From: Brucella haematophila
GTDB lineage: Bacteria; Pseudomonadota; Alphaproteobacteria; Rhizobiales; Rhizobiaceae
Direction of reading: 5' to 3'
Length of the DNA: 64,000 nt
NCBI RefSeq assembly: GCF_005938105.1
Contig: NZ_VCPE01000019.1
Coordinates: forward strand, 62,001-126,000
Numbering within the stretch: position 1 is the stretch's first letter; every line of letters begins with the position of its first letter. A model generated the notes under the pieces. That model was not told the DNA's origin. It made no database searches and saw nothing but the letters and a program-made list of their open reading frames with translations. The position numbers and the translations under genes are program-made. Positions 16,621 through 25,458 of the stretch are shown piece after piece.

Positions 16621-18690
16621 ATGTCCGTGTCTATGTCCGATCCGGTCCACCTGTCTATCGATGACGGCATTGCGCTGATCACCATCGATAATCCGCCCGT
16701 CAATGTCACATCGCGTGCGGTGCGTGAAGGGCTGATGGCGGCACTGGAGGGGGCACAGGCGGCGGGTGTCGGACGGGTTGTCCTGACCGGAGCGGGTAAG
16801 ATTTTTGTGGCCGGGGCTGATGCGAAGGAATTTTCTGCGCCGCCGCAACCGCCACAACCGCCGCATCTGCCGGATATTGTCAGTCGTATCGAGACCTTTC
16901 CGGTGCCGGTTGTTGCCGCCATCAACGGTGCGGCGCTCGGTGGCGGGTTGGAGCTGGCGCTGGCTTGCGCTGCGCGCATTGCAGCGCTGAACGCAACGGT
17001 CGGCCTGCCGGAAGTAACGCTTGGCGTCGTGCCAGGTGCTGGTGGCACGCAACGTCTGCCGCGACTGGTCGGGCTGGAGAATGCGCTGTCGCTGATCTCC
17101 GAAGGCAAGGTGATCGGTGCCGTCGAGGCGGAAAAGATCGGCCTTGTCGATGCTTTGGCCGACAATACGGTGGAAGCAGCACGGCGCTATTCCTGGCTGG
17201 AACGCCCGGCGACCGGCGCACTACGTGGCCCTGTGCTCAACAACGCTGCAATCGAAGCGGCACGCAAGCAGGTGGCAAAACGCAGTCCGAACCAGATTGC
17301 GCCACAAAAGGCCATCGATCTGATCGAGGCGTCATGCACGCTGCCTTTGAATGAGGGGCTGGCGCAGGAGCGCGCCGTCTTTCTGGAGTTGAAGTCCAGC
17401 GATCAGGCGGCTGCTTTGCGCCATGTCTTTTTCGCCGAGCGCGCGGCGATGGGACAGGGCAAGACTGGTGGCGCGGATATCGCCTCCGCAGTGGTGGTTG
17501 GCGGCGGCACGATGGGGGCAGGCATAGCCTATGCGCTGGCCGGGCTTGGCATCGATGTAGCGCTGGTCGAGACCGATGAAGCAGGCGCGGCGCGTGCTCG
17601 CGCCAATATCGCCAAGCTCTATGGCGAGGCGGTCGCGCGCGGAAAATCCACGCCGGAAAAGGCCGAAGCGGATCAGGCGGCGCGGTTCCGTTTCCATGTC
17701 GGCTATGATGCATTGCCCGCAGCCGATATTGCTATTGAGGCGGTGTTTGAGGATATTGACGTCAAGCGCGCAGTCTTTACGGCGCTTGATGCCGCCTTGC
17801 CGGAAACGACCATTCTGGCGACCAATACGTCCTATCTCGACGTCAATCGCATTGCCGAAGTGGTGCGCAATCCTGCCCGCTTTCTGGGGCTGCATTTCTT
17901 CAGCCCCGCCCATGTGATGAAGCTTCTGGAAGTGATCCGCGCGGATGACACCAGCCCGGAAACACTCGCGACGGCCTTGCGCCTTGCAGGGCGGATGAAG
18001 AAAATCCCCGTATTGGCCGGTGTTTGCGACGGTTTCATCGGTAATCGCATTTTGACCCGCTATCGCCAGATCTGCGATATCATGCTGATCGAAGGCGCGT
18101 TGCCCGCTCAGATTGATGCCGCCATGCGCGGCTTCGGCATGGCGATGGGTCCATACGAGGTGCAAGACCTCTCTGGTCTCGACATCGCCTATGCCAACCG
18201 CAAGCGTCTGGGGTGGAAGACCAAGGCAGGTTTTCGCTACATTCCCATCGCTGACCGTATCGTGGATGAAACGGGTCGCCTCGGTCGCAAGACCAATGCG
18301 GGCTGGTACGATTATGAGGGCAGCAAGGCGTCACCTTCGGCGCTGATTGACACCATCGTCATCGAAGAATCAAAACGCGCCGGTATTGAGCGTCGCGCCT
18401 TCAGCGACGAGGAAATCGTTTCGCGCGCGACGACGGCGATGGTCGAGGAAGGTTTTCGCATTCTGGAAGAAGGCATTGCCGCACGTTCCGCCGATATCGA
18501 TCTGGTGATGATCTATGGCTACGCATTCCCGCGCTGGCGCGGCGGGCCGATGCATTGGGCGGGGCGTGTCGGCTTTTCGGAAATAGAGCGACGTATCGCG
18601 GAATATGCGGCCAAAGACCGGGCCTCTTGGGCTGTGCCGAATCTGCTCGCGCAAGCTGTTGCCGAGGGCAAAACACCTGAAGACCTTTAG
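16621..18690 (+). CDS. Bifunctional enoyl-CoA hydratase / 3-hydroxyacyl-CoA dehydrogenase (FadB/PimF-like)
   Basis: This 689-residue fusion carries out two consecutive beta-oxidation steps. The N-terminal crotonase domain (about 1-190) has Gly-Gly-Gly-Leu-Glu-Leu and Pro-Glu-Val-Thr-Leu-Gly motifs with both acidic residues. The NAD-binding domain starts near residue 290 with Val-Gly-Gly-Gly-Thr-Met-Gly-Ala-Gly and contains Gly-Leu-His-Phe-Phe-Ser-Pro-Ala near residue 422. A duplicated C-terminal helical domain completes it. In R. palustris the fused PimF protein degrades pimeloyl-CoA, the product of BadI, so the same role fits. It is the last gene of the operon and is followed by a terminator. 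Confidence 0.88.
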   Translation: MSVSMSDPVHLSIDDGIALITIDNPPVNVTSRAVREGLMAALEGAQAAGVGRVVLTGAGKIFVAGADAKEFSAPPQPPQPPHLPDIVSRIETFPVPVVAAINGAALGGGLELALACAARIAALNATVGLPEVTLGVVPGAGGTQRLPRLVGLENALSLISEGKVIGAVEAEKIGLVDALADNTVEAARRYSWLERPATGALRGPVLNNAAIEAARKQVAKRSPNQIAPQKAIDLIEASCTLPLNEGLAQERAVFLELKSSDQAAALRHVFFAERAAMGQGKTGGADIASAVVVGGGTMGAGIAYALAGLGIDVALVETDEAGAARARANIAKLYGEAVARGKSTPEKAEADQAARFRFHVGYDALPAADIAIEAVFEDIDVKRAVFTALDAALPETTILATNTSYLDVNRIAEVVRNPARFLGLHFFSPAHVMKLLEVIRADDTSPETLATALRLAGRMKKIPVLAGVCDGFIGNRILTRYRQICDIMLIEGALPAQIDAAMRGFGMAMGPYEVQDLSGLDIAYANRKRLGWKTKAGFRYIPIADRIVDETGRLGRKTNAGWYDYEGSKASPSALIDTIVIEESKRAGIERRAFSDEEIVSRATTAMVEEGFRILEEGIAARSADIDLVMIYGYAFPRWRGGPMHWAGRVGFSEIERRIAEYAAKDRASWAVPNLLAQAVAEGKTPEDL

Positions 18691-18732
18691 AACAATTACC
18701 TCCCAAACTTAGCCCTTCACGACGAAGCGTTC

Positions 18733-18768
18733 GGGCCTTCCGTCTCTGGCGGGAGGCCCACTTTTTTC
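18733..18768 (+). terminator. Rho-independent terminator of the alicyclic acid operon
   Basis: A 10-bp stem with one G-U pair (18733-18742 with 18750-18759) and a 7-base loop is followed by ACTTTTTTCT. It lies 43 bases after the stop of the fused hydratase/dehydrogenase. Confidence 0.85.
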
Positions 18769-18809
18769 TGCCGTTCCGCAACAATTAAGATGAGCTGGAA
18801 CGAACTGGC

Positions 18810-18849
18810 TTTTTATAGTCTATAAAAAATATAGAAATACTTTTCTTAT
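18810..18849 (+). promoter_or_regulatory. Palindrome and conserved motif upstream of the sulfur-type ABC cluster
   Basis: Positions 18810-18828 form a perfect 19-bp palindrome with the core ATAGTCTAT. Positions 18831-18849 read ATAGAAATACTTTTCTTAT. The first core recurs upstream of the Rrf2 gene (45212-45220). The second motif recurs upstream of the flavin reductase gene (44016-44035), at nearly the same distance from the start codon. A shared regulator is inferred. Confidence 0.5.
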
Positions 18850-18957
18850 CAGTCCGCGCCGCCCAATCTAGGGTTTGAGCCAGACTGTCCAGGCCATCAA
18901 GACCGAAGGCAAGACGACAGAATCCCACCGACCGTCCAACCTTCGAGGCCTTAATTT

Positions 18958-20574
18958 ATGACATCCAGCCTTATCTCCCGCCGCTCGTTTCTTGTGGGCA
19001 GCTCGCTTCTCGCAATCACCCTGTCGACGGCTGCCAAAGCCGCATCCAAAGCAACATCAAGCGCGACGAAAGCCGCAACGGGCGAGCCTGTCTCCGGCGG
19101 CACGCTGGTGATCGGGCAGTATCAGGAGCCGACCTTCTACGACCCCAACCGGCAATATTCCTGGGAAACCTACCGTCTCGACAAGCATATCTATGAATCG
19201 CTTTTGGCTGAAGATCTGAGCGTCACCTCGCAGGACGGTCCGCCGCCGCTGGTGCCCGCACTCGCGGTAAGCTATGAAGCCAATGACGACTTCACCCGCT
19301 TCAAGTTCAAGTTGCGGCGTGGCGTGAAATTCCATGACGGCGAGGATTTCAACGCCGACGCGCTGCACTTCAACATCCGTCGCTTCACCGACAAGGATTT
19401 CGAGTTCTACGACGTTCGCGCTGGCGCGACGATGAAGAATGTCTATGGCACGCTGACCGCCTTCAACATCATCGACGATCATACCGTCGAATATGTGTTC
19501 AGCGAGCCATTCCGCGAGTTCCCACGTATGCTGCCGCAAGGCAATTACGTGTCGGGCGTTTTCAGCCCGAAGGCATTGCGCACCTATGGGCAGGACGGTC
19601 TGGCCGAACATCCAACCGGCACGGGTCCGCTGAAATTTGTCGAACGTATTCGCAATGAAAAGACGGTTCTGCAGCGCAACGATGACTATTGGGGCACCAA
19701 GGCGCGTGTCGAGCGCATTATCTTCCGCCCGATCACCGACGATTCCACCCGCCTTTCGGCGTTGCAATCCGGCGAAATCGACATTCTGACACGCACCCCG
19801 ACCGATGCCGTCGAAACGCTGACGGATGCGGGTTATCAGGTGCTGGACAGCACCGGCGCGGGTCAGCTTTTTCTCGGCTGGCACTTCACGAACAAATATG
19901 CCGCGTCGGCCAAGGTCCGGCAGGCGATTATTCAGGCCATCGACCGCGAAGGTATCGCAAAAACGCTTTTCCGCGGCCATGCCCTGCCGTCTTACAGCAT
20001 CCTGAATATCGGCAATACGGCCTATGATCCGGCGCAGCGCGACCATGCCTATGATCCCGAGGCTGCCCGCAAACTTCTGACCGAGGAAGGCTTTAAGGAC
20101 GGCGAGATTGCCTTCACCATAGTCACCGACGAAGCCAACCAGCCGACAATCGAGTGGATCCAGCGCGATCTGGCCAAGATCGGCATCAAGGTCAGCATCA
20201 TCTCGCAGGAATGGCTGACCTATACCGCCAATCTCGGCAAGCTGCCGGATGATGTCGCGCTGTTTGCGATGGAATGGGGCTTCATCACCCCATATTGGCT
20301 CAAGCTGGTCTATCAGGGATATATTCTCGGTCATGGTGGCAAGGACGCAGTCGGCGAGGAAGCAGCAAAGCTCATCGCCGCCGCCACACGCGAACCCGAT
20401 GAAGCCAAGGCGATTGCGCTCTGGAAGCAGGCCAATGGCGTGCTTCAGGAAAAGTCGGCGATCCTGCCGCTGCTGACCTTCACGCGCTACTTCACTGCTG
20501 CCGCCAATGTTCGCGGCTTCAACGCACCGGCGCAGAATTTCTACGATCTCAGCACGGTCTGGCTTGAAGCATGA
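18958..20574 (+). CDS. ABC transporter substrate-binding protein, family 5 (Tat-exported)
   Basis: This is the periplasmic binding protein of a peptide/opine/nickel-type importer. The 538-residue product starts with a twin-arginine signal (Ser-Arg-Arg-Ser-Phe-Leu-Val-Gly at residues 7-14), a hydrophobic stretch and an Ala-rich cleavage region. The mature protein has family-5 hallmarks: Pro-Ala-Leu-Ala-Val-Ser-Tyr near residue 100, Leu-Arg-Arg-Gly-Val-Lys-Phe-His-Asp-Gly near residue 118, and His-Pro-Thr-Gly-Thr-Gly-Pro-Leu near residue 220. It heads an operon with two permeases, a double ATPase and two flavin-type oxygenase genes, so the ligand is probably an organic compound that these enzymes then attack. 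The ligand is unknown. Confidence 0.88.
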   Translation: MTSSLISRRSFLVGSSLLAITLSTAAKAASKATSSATKAATGEPVSGGTLVIGQYQEPTFYDPNRQYSWETYRLDKHIYESLLAEDLSVTSQDGPPPLVPALAVSYEANDDFTRFKFKLRRGVKFHDGEDFNADALHFNIRRFTDKDFEFYDVRAGATMKNVYGTLTAFNIIDDHTVEYVFSEPFREFPRMLPQGNYVSGVFSPKALRTYGQDGLAEHPTGTGPLKFVERIRNEKTVLQRNDDYWGTKARVERIIFRPITDDSTRLSALQSGEIDILTRTPTDAVETLTDAGYQVLDSTGAGQLFLGWHFTNKYAASAKVRQAIIQAIDREGIAKTLFRGHALPSYSILNIGNTAYDPAQRDHAYDPEAARKLLTEEGFKDGEIAFTIVTDEANQPTIEWIQRDLAKIGIKVSIISQEWLTYTANLGKLPDDVALFAMEWGFITPYWLKLVYQGYILGHGGKDAVGEEAAKLIAAATREPDEAKAIALWKQANGVLQEKSAILPLLTFTRYFTAAANVRGFNAPAQNFYDLSTVWLEA

Positions 20575-21536
20575 CACGTTATATCCTGCATCGCGTCCTA
20601 CAGACGATCCCGGTCTTCTTCGTCATTTCGGCGCTGGTCTTCGTTGCCGTCCGGCTTGCGCCGGGCGACCCGATCAGCAACGCGCTACACGGACAGGTCT
20701 CGCAGGAATCGATCAATGCAATCCGCGCGCAATACGGTCTGGACCAGCCTTTGCTGGTCCAGTACGGCGTCTGGATCAAGGATCTTCTCTCCGGCACATG
20801 GGGTAATTCGCTGGCCCTGCGTGTGCCGGTCGCCAGCGTGCTCGGTCGCGCTTTCGCCAACACACTGATCCTGACGGGTGCAGCCGTGGCGATCTGCCTC
20901 GTGTTCGGCACATTGATCGGCCTCTTCTCCGGCCTGCGTCAGGGCAGCTTTGGTGATCGCGTCGTCATGCTGCTGGTTCAGGTGGCGCATAATCTTCCGG
21001 TGTTCTGGCTTGGTCTGATCCTGATCTGGATTTTCGGCGTCCAGCTGCGCTGGCTACCGGTATCGGGCATGTACAATGCGCGCGGCGATCAGGGGCTGGC
21101 CGACCTGCTGCGGCATCTGGTGCTGCCCGCTCTGTCGGCGGCGATCATCTCGATGCTGATCCTCGCCCGCATGGTGCGGTCCAGCGTGATCGACATCATG
21201 AACTCCGATTACATCCGCACCTATCGCGCGCTGGGCTTTCCCCAGGCATCCATTGTACGCCGCCACGTTGGGCGCAATCTGCTGAGCCCTGTCATCAACA
21301 TGACCGGCTTGCAGATCGGCTATCTGCTGAGCGGCGTGATCTTCGTCGAAAACGTGTTTGCCTGGCCCGGCATTGGCACACAGCTCTACAACGCTGCCGC
21401 AGGTCGCGATTACCCGATGATCCAGGCTGGAACCATGCTGATTACCGGCTGCTTTCTGGCCGTCAATCTCCTCACCGATATTGCTCTCGATCTTCTGAAC
21501 CCGCGGCTGTCCCGGACGGCGAGCGGCTCCAACTGA
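20571..21536 (+). CDS. ABC transporter permease, DppB-like
   Basis: This 321-residue inner-membrane permease has six hydrophobic segments. It has the DppB-type N terminus (Arg-Tyr-Ile-Leu-x-Arg, then Pro-Val-Phe-Phe-Val-Ile) and the Asp-Tyr-Ile-Arg-Thr-Tyr-Arg-Ala-Leu-Gly segment near residue 215, which belongs to the cytoplasmic loop that contacts the ATPase. The start codon overlaps the stop of the binding-protein gene by 4 bases. It pairs with the next gene as a heterodimeric channel. Confidence 0.9.
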   Translation: MTRYILHRVLQTIPVFFVISALVFVAVRLAPGDPISNALHGQVSQESINAIRAQYGLDQPLLVQYGVWIKDLLSGTWGNSLALRVPVASVLGRAFANTLILTGAAVAICLVFGTLIGLFSGLRQGSFGDRVVMLLVQVAHNLPVFWLGLILIWIFGVQLRWLPVSGMYNARGDQGLADLLRHLVLPALSAAIISMLILARMVRSSVIDIMNSDYIRTYRALGFPQASIVRRHVGRNLLSPVINMTGLQIGYLLSGVIFVENVFAWPGIGTQLYNAAAGRDYPMIQAGTMLITGCFLAVNLLTDIALDLLNPRLSRTASGSN

Positions 21537-21552
21537 TGAAAGGCGACTTCTC

Positions 21553-22440
21553 ATGGCTATCGTGGAAACCACGCAAACCATCCTGTCCCGCGAGTTGGGC
21601 AGCTCAACCGCATCCCTGCGCTGGCATCGCCTGACACGCGACAGGCTGGTCTTGGCCAGTCTGGTGTTCATTCTTGCAGTCGTGGCGGTCTCGGTCGCAG
21701 CACCCTGGATTGCACCATATGATCCGAATGTTGCCGACGCGGCGCTGCGTCTCGCACCGGTTGGCACGCCCGACCATATCCTCGGCGTGGATGCGCAGGG
21801 TCGCGATATTCTGAGTCGGGTGATCTGGGGCGGGCGTTCCTCGCTGCTGGTCAGTGTCCTGCCGGTTGCGGCTGCGGTGCTGCTCAGCATCGCGCTTGGT
21901 CTTGCTGCTGGCTACAAGGGCGGCAAGCTTGCGGCCTTCATCATGCGCGTCATCGATCTGGCATTCGCCTTCCCGATGGTGCTGCTCGCCATTGGCCTTG
22001 CAACAGCCTTTGGCCCCGGCCTGTGGACTGTCGGTCTCACCATCATCTTCAGCGCCACGCCCTATCTCACCCGTGTCGTCTATGCCGAAGTGCGTGCAGA
22101 ACGCGACAAGGAATATGTTGAAGCGGCGCAGGCGCTGGGCGCATCGCAGTTTGAAATCGTGTTCCGCGAAATTTTGCCCAATGTTGCAACCTCGGTGCTG
22201 GTTTACGGCACTACGATGGTTGGCGGCATGATCGTCTTTTCGGCGGGCCTCAGCTTTCTCGGTCTTGGCGCACAGCCGCCGACCGCCGATTGGGGGCGCA
22301 TGGTGTCGGAAGGCTCGAAGGTCTTGATCCTCGGATCGGCGCATGTGGCCACGGTCCCGGCTCTGGTGATTGTCGCTGTGGCGCTGGCTTTCAACTGGTT
22401 GGGCGACGGCCTGCGCGATCTTCTCGATCCGCGCCGATGA
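21553..22440 (+). CDS. ABC transporter permease, DppC-like
   Basis: This 295-residue permease is the second channel subunit. It has the DppC-type segment Leu-Gly-Val-Asp-Ala-Gln-Gly-Arg-Asp near residue 77. The ATPase-contacting loop reads Glu-Tyr-Val-Glu-Ala-Ala-Gln-Ala-Leu-Gly-Ala-Ser near residue 188, and Phe-Leu-Gly-Leu-Gly-Ala-Gln-Pro-Pro near residue 236. It begins 16 bases after the DppB-like gene in the same operon. Substrate is set by the binding protein, which is not identified. Confidence 0.9.
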   Translation: MAIVETTQTILSRELGSSTASLRWHRLTRDRLVLASLVFILAVVAVSVAAPWIAPYDPNVADAALRLAPVGTPDHILGVDAQGRDILSRVIWGGRSSLLVSVLPVAAAVLLSIALGLAAGYKGGKLAAFIMRVIDLAFAFPMVLLAIGLATAFGPGLWTVGLTIIFSATPYLTRVVYAEVRAERDKEYVEAAQALGASQFEIVFREILPNVATSVLVYGTTMVGGMIVFSAGLSFLGLGAQPPTADWGRMVSEGSKVLILGSAHVATVPALVIVAVALAFNWLGDGLRDLLDPRR

Positions 22441-22462
22441 CGCATTTCTGGAAAGAATTGAT

Positions 22463-24181
22463 ATGACACTTCTGGACGTAAAAGGCCTTACCGTCGCCTT
22501 TGCCAATCGCGACCGCTACGATACGGCGGTCGAGAACATCGACTTCCGTATCGAGCCCGGCGAGATCGTGGCGCTCGTGGGCGAATCCGGTTCGGGCAAA
22601 AGCGTGACGGCTTCGGCCATCATGGGCTTGCTGCCGCAACGCAGCACACGGCTTGGCGGCAGCATCCGCTTTGAAGGGCAGGAATTGCTGGATCTTTCCG
22701 AGCGGGCACTGAACAGTGTGCGCGGCGCAGGCGTCAGCATGATCTTCCAGAACCCGCTGACCTCTCTCGATCCATCGTTCCGGATCGGCCAGCAGCTTGA
22801 AGAAAACCTGCGTTATCGCAAGCAATTGAGCGCCAGTGCGGCGCGGGAAGAAGCGCTCGGCTGGCTGCACAAGGTCGGCATCCGCAATGCGGAACGGGTC
22901 TTACGCTCTTTTCCGCATGAGTTGAGCGGCGGCATGCGGCAGCGCGTGATGATCACACTTGCCATCATGAACAATCCGAAGCTGCTGATTGCCGACGAGC
23001 CGACGACAGCGCTCGATGCCACGATCCAGAAACAGATTCTGGATCTGCTTCTGGATATCAACCGTGAGTTTGGCACGGCGATCCTGATGATCACCCATGA
23101 TTTTGGCGTGGTGTCCTATCTCAGCCAGCGCGTTGCCGTGATGAAGTCAGGCAAGATCGTGGAGCAGGGGCCGACGGCGCAATTGCTGACCGAGCCGCAG
23201 AACGATTATACGCGCCGCCTCATCAATGCAGTGCCGGTTGTCGGCGACCGCATCGCCAATCCGTCTGCATCGCGCCGCATCGGCGTGGCGGCTTCAGCCG
23301 GGGCCGATCAGGGCGCAGTGCATGTGCGTTCCGACGAGGTGGTGCTCAGCCTTGAGGGCATTCACAAGGAATTTGCCAGCCATGCAGGTTTCTTCAGCGG
23401 CAAGGCGGCGCCTATCTCTGCCGTGCGCGATGCCACTCTCGATGTGCGCCGTGGCGAGATATTCGGTCTCATCGGCGAATCCGGTTCCGGCAAATCGACA
23501 CTGGCGCGCCTTGCGGCCAAGCTTATCCCCGTCACCAGCGGTTCTATCCGCTTTCTGGGAGAGGATATCGGCACGCTGGATGCCGAGGCCAATCGCCGGT
23601 TCCGCAGCCGGTTCCAGTTCGTGTTTCAGGACAGCACCGCATCCCTCAATCCGCGCAAGACTGTTGGCGAACAGCTGATCGTCGCGCCGCTGCGTCTCAA
23701 GCTGGTGCAAAGCCGCAAGCAGGCGCTAGAGCAAGCCGCCGAAACGCTGGAGCGCGTGGGGTTACGCGCGCAACATCTCAATCGCTATCCGCATGAGTTT
23801 TCCGGGGGACAGCGCCAGCGCATCGGCATCGCCCGTGCGCTGGCCGTCAATCCGGAGTTCGTCATTCTCGATGAACCAACATCGGCGCTCGACGTCTCGA
23901 TACAGGCGCAGATTCTCAATCTGTTGCTCGATCTCAGAGAAAGCCTGAACCTGACCTATCTCGTCATCGGCCATAACCTGCCGGTTATCGAGTTTCTCTG
24001 CGACCGCGTCGCGGTCATGGAACAAGGCCGGATATTGGAAACCTTCAATGCCGTCGACCTTTTTGCCAACGGCAAGCACCCATCCACGCGCAAGCTTATC
24101 GAATCCGTTCTGCCCATCCGCCGGGTGCAGCAGCCTGCGGACCAAAGCGCGCACCTCAATGCAATACAGGAGTTAGCATGA
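22463..24181 (+). CDS. ABC transporter ATP-binding protein with two ATPase domains (DppDF-type fusion)
   Basis: This 572-residue protein fuses the two ATPases that usually occur as separate DppD and DppF subunits. The first domain has Walker A Gly-Glu-Ser-Gly-Ser-Gly-Lys-Ser at residues 40-47 and a Leu-Ser-Gly-Gly-Met signature near 154. The second has Walker A near 338 and Phe-Ser-Gly-Gly-Gln near 445. Each has its own Asp-Glu-Pro Walker B. I chose the ATG at 22463 because the protein then starts at the family N terminus; 31 upstream in-frame codons overlap the permease gene. Its stop overlaps the next start (ATGA), so it is coupled to the flavoprotein gene. Confidence 0.9.
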   Translation: MTLLDVKGLTVAFANRDRYDTAVENIDFRIEPGEIVALVGESGSGKSVTASAIMGLLPQRSTRLGGSIRFEGQELLDLSERALNSVRGAGVSMIFQNPLTSLDPSFRIGQQLEENLRYRKQLSASAAREEALGWLHKVGIRNAERVLRSFPHELSGGMRQRVMITLAIMNNPKLLIADEPTTALDATIQKQILDLLLDINREFGTAILMITHDFGVVSYLSQRVAVMKSGKIVEQGPTAQLLTEPQNDYTRRLINAVPVVGDRIANPSASRRIGVAASAGADQGAVHVRSDEVVLSLEGIHKEFASHAGFFSGKAAPISAVRDATLDVRRGEIFGLIGESGSGKSTLARLAAKLIPVTSGSIRFLGEDIGTLDAEANRRFRSRFQFVFQDSTASLNPRKTVGEQLIVAPLRLKLVQSRKQALEQAAETLERVGLRAQHLNRYPHEFSGGQRQRIGIARALAVNPEFVILDEPTSALDVSIQAQILNLLLDLRESLNLTYLVIGHNLPVIEFLCDRVAVMEQGRILETFNAVDLFANGKHPSTRKLIESVLPIRRVQQPADQSAHLNAIQELA

Positions 24182-25458
24182 CACAGTCCCAACAGGTGGC
24201 GCTGGAGCCAATCTGGCCGCAGGTGCCGGATTCACAATTCGAGACGCTGGCAGCCCGGTTCCGGCCCATCTTCGCGAAAATCCGCGCCGGTGCGGTGGAG
24301 CGGGATCGCAACCGAATCCTGCCGGTCGAAGAGCTGCAATGGCTGCGTGCTGAAAAGTTCGGCGCAATCCGTGTTCCGCGCGAACATGGCGGCTATGGCG
24401 CAAGCCTTGTTACGCTTTTCGCGCTGCTGATCGAACTGGCGGAAGCCGATTCCAATCTTGCGCAGATTTTGCGTGGTCATTTCGGTTTCATTGAAACGTT
24501 GTTGCCTGATCCCACCAGCCCGTGGAGTGCACGCTGGCTGACGCTTGCCGGTGCCGGTGACTGGTTCTCGCCAGCTCATACGGAGCCTGGAGATTCCCGC
24601 CACGGCAGCTTTGCAACTGTCGTGACTGATGGACCGGAAGGACCAGAAATCAATGGACGCAAGTTCTATACGACCGGCGCTTATTATGCCGACTGGATCG
24701 GCGTCACCGCGGGGCGAAACGATGCATGGGTTACCGTCGTGGTTTCCACCAAGGCGGAAGGGCTTACCATCATCGACGATTGGGATGGGTTCGGTCAGGC
24801 ACTGACGGCCAGCGGCACAACCATCTTCGACCATGTGAAACTCGACGAAGCGGATTTCGTTTCAGCGCTCACGCAGGCCGAACATCTGTCGTCGGTCTAT
24901 CAGTTGACACATCTGGCGACACTGTCGGGTATCGGACGCGCAGCCGCGAGCGAGACGGCCACCTATATTGCCGAACGCCGCCGCACCTATGCCCATGGCA
25001 ATGCCGATACGGCGCGGGAAGACCCGCAGATTTTGCAGGTCGTAGGCTCTGTCTTTGCCAAGGTTTACGGCGCCAATGTCGCCACGATAACCGCAACGAC
25101 GACGATTGAGCGCTTCTTCGAAAAACTGCTGAAGGGTGAAGCCACGGAAGACGACCGCGTGCGGCTCGATGTGGAAGTGTTTCAGGCGCAGGTCGCGACA
25201 GCCACCCAGATTCTGGAGGCGACGACCTTGCTGTTCGGCGGGCTTGGCGCATCGGCGCTCAGCAAGTCGCGCGGTCTGGACCGGCTTTGGCGCAATGCGC
25301 GGGCGATTTCCTCGCACAATCCTCTGATCTATCGCGAGCGGCAAATCGGCGATTATGTGGTCAATGGCAATGGGCCGCAGAATATCTGGGGCGCCAGTCC
25401 TGCCAGGAACACGCAGACTGCCGAAGAGCTTCAACCGGCAAAGGCGGATGCAGCATGA
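24178..25458 (+). CDS. Acyl-CoA dehydrogenase-like flavoprotein, DszC/SfnB-type
   Basis: This 426-residue protein has the acyl-CoA dehydrogenase fold but belongs with the oxygenase-type group (DszC, SfnB and relatives), which use reduced flavin to oxidise sulfur or other heteroatoms. It has the N-terminal Arg-Val-Pro-Arg-Glu-His-Gly-Gly-Tyr-Gly-Ala segment near residue 65. It lacks the Tyr-Glu-Gly-Thr catalytic motif of true dehydrogenases; the C-terminal region reads Arg-Asn-Ala-Arg-Ala-Ile-Ser-Ser-His-Asn-Pro, typical of this subgroup. The gene is coupled to the ABC ATPase and to a NtaA/DszA-type monooxygenase by 4-base overlaps. Desulfurisation of an imported compound is the best guess. 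Confidence 0.75.
   Translation: MTQSQQVALEPIWPQVPDSQFETLAARFRPIFAKIRAGAVERDRNRILPVEELQWLRAEKFGAIRVPREHGGYGASLVTLFALLIELAEADSNLAQILRGHFGFIETLLPDPTSPWSARWLTLAGAGDWFSPAHTEPGDSRHGSFATVVTDGPEGPEINGRKFYTTGAYYADWIGVTAGRNDAWVTVVVSTKAEGLTIIDDWDGFGQALTASGTTIFDHVKLDEADFVSALTQAEHLSSVYQLTHLATLSGIGRAAASETATYIAERRRTYAHGNADTAREDPQILQVVGSVFAKVYGANVATITATTTIERFFEKLLKGEATEDDRVRLDVEVFQAQVATATQILEATTLLFGGLGASALSKSRGLDRLWRNARAISSHNPLIYRERQIGDYVVNGNGPQNIWGASPARNTQTAEELQPAKADAA

Noticed and set aside
19057-20577. Long minus-strand open frame of 506 codons
   Set aside because: It lies exactly opposite the family-5 binding-protein gene, shows no family motif and reflects antisense reading of GC-rich codons.
22370-22462. 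N-terminal extension of the double ATPase
   Set aside because: It overlaps the permease gene and precedes the normal start of the ATPase fold.
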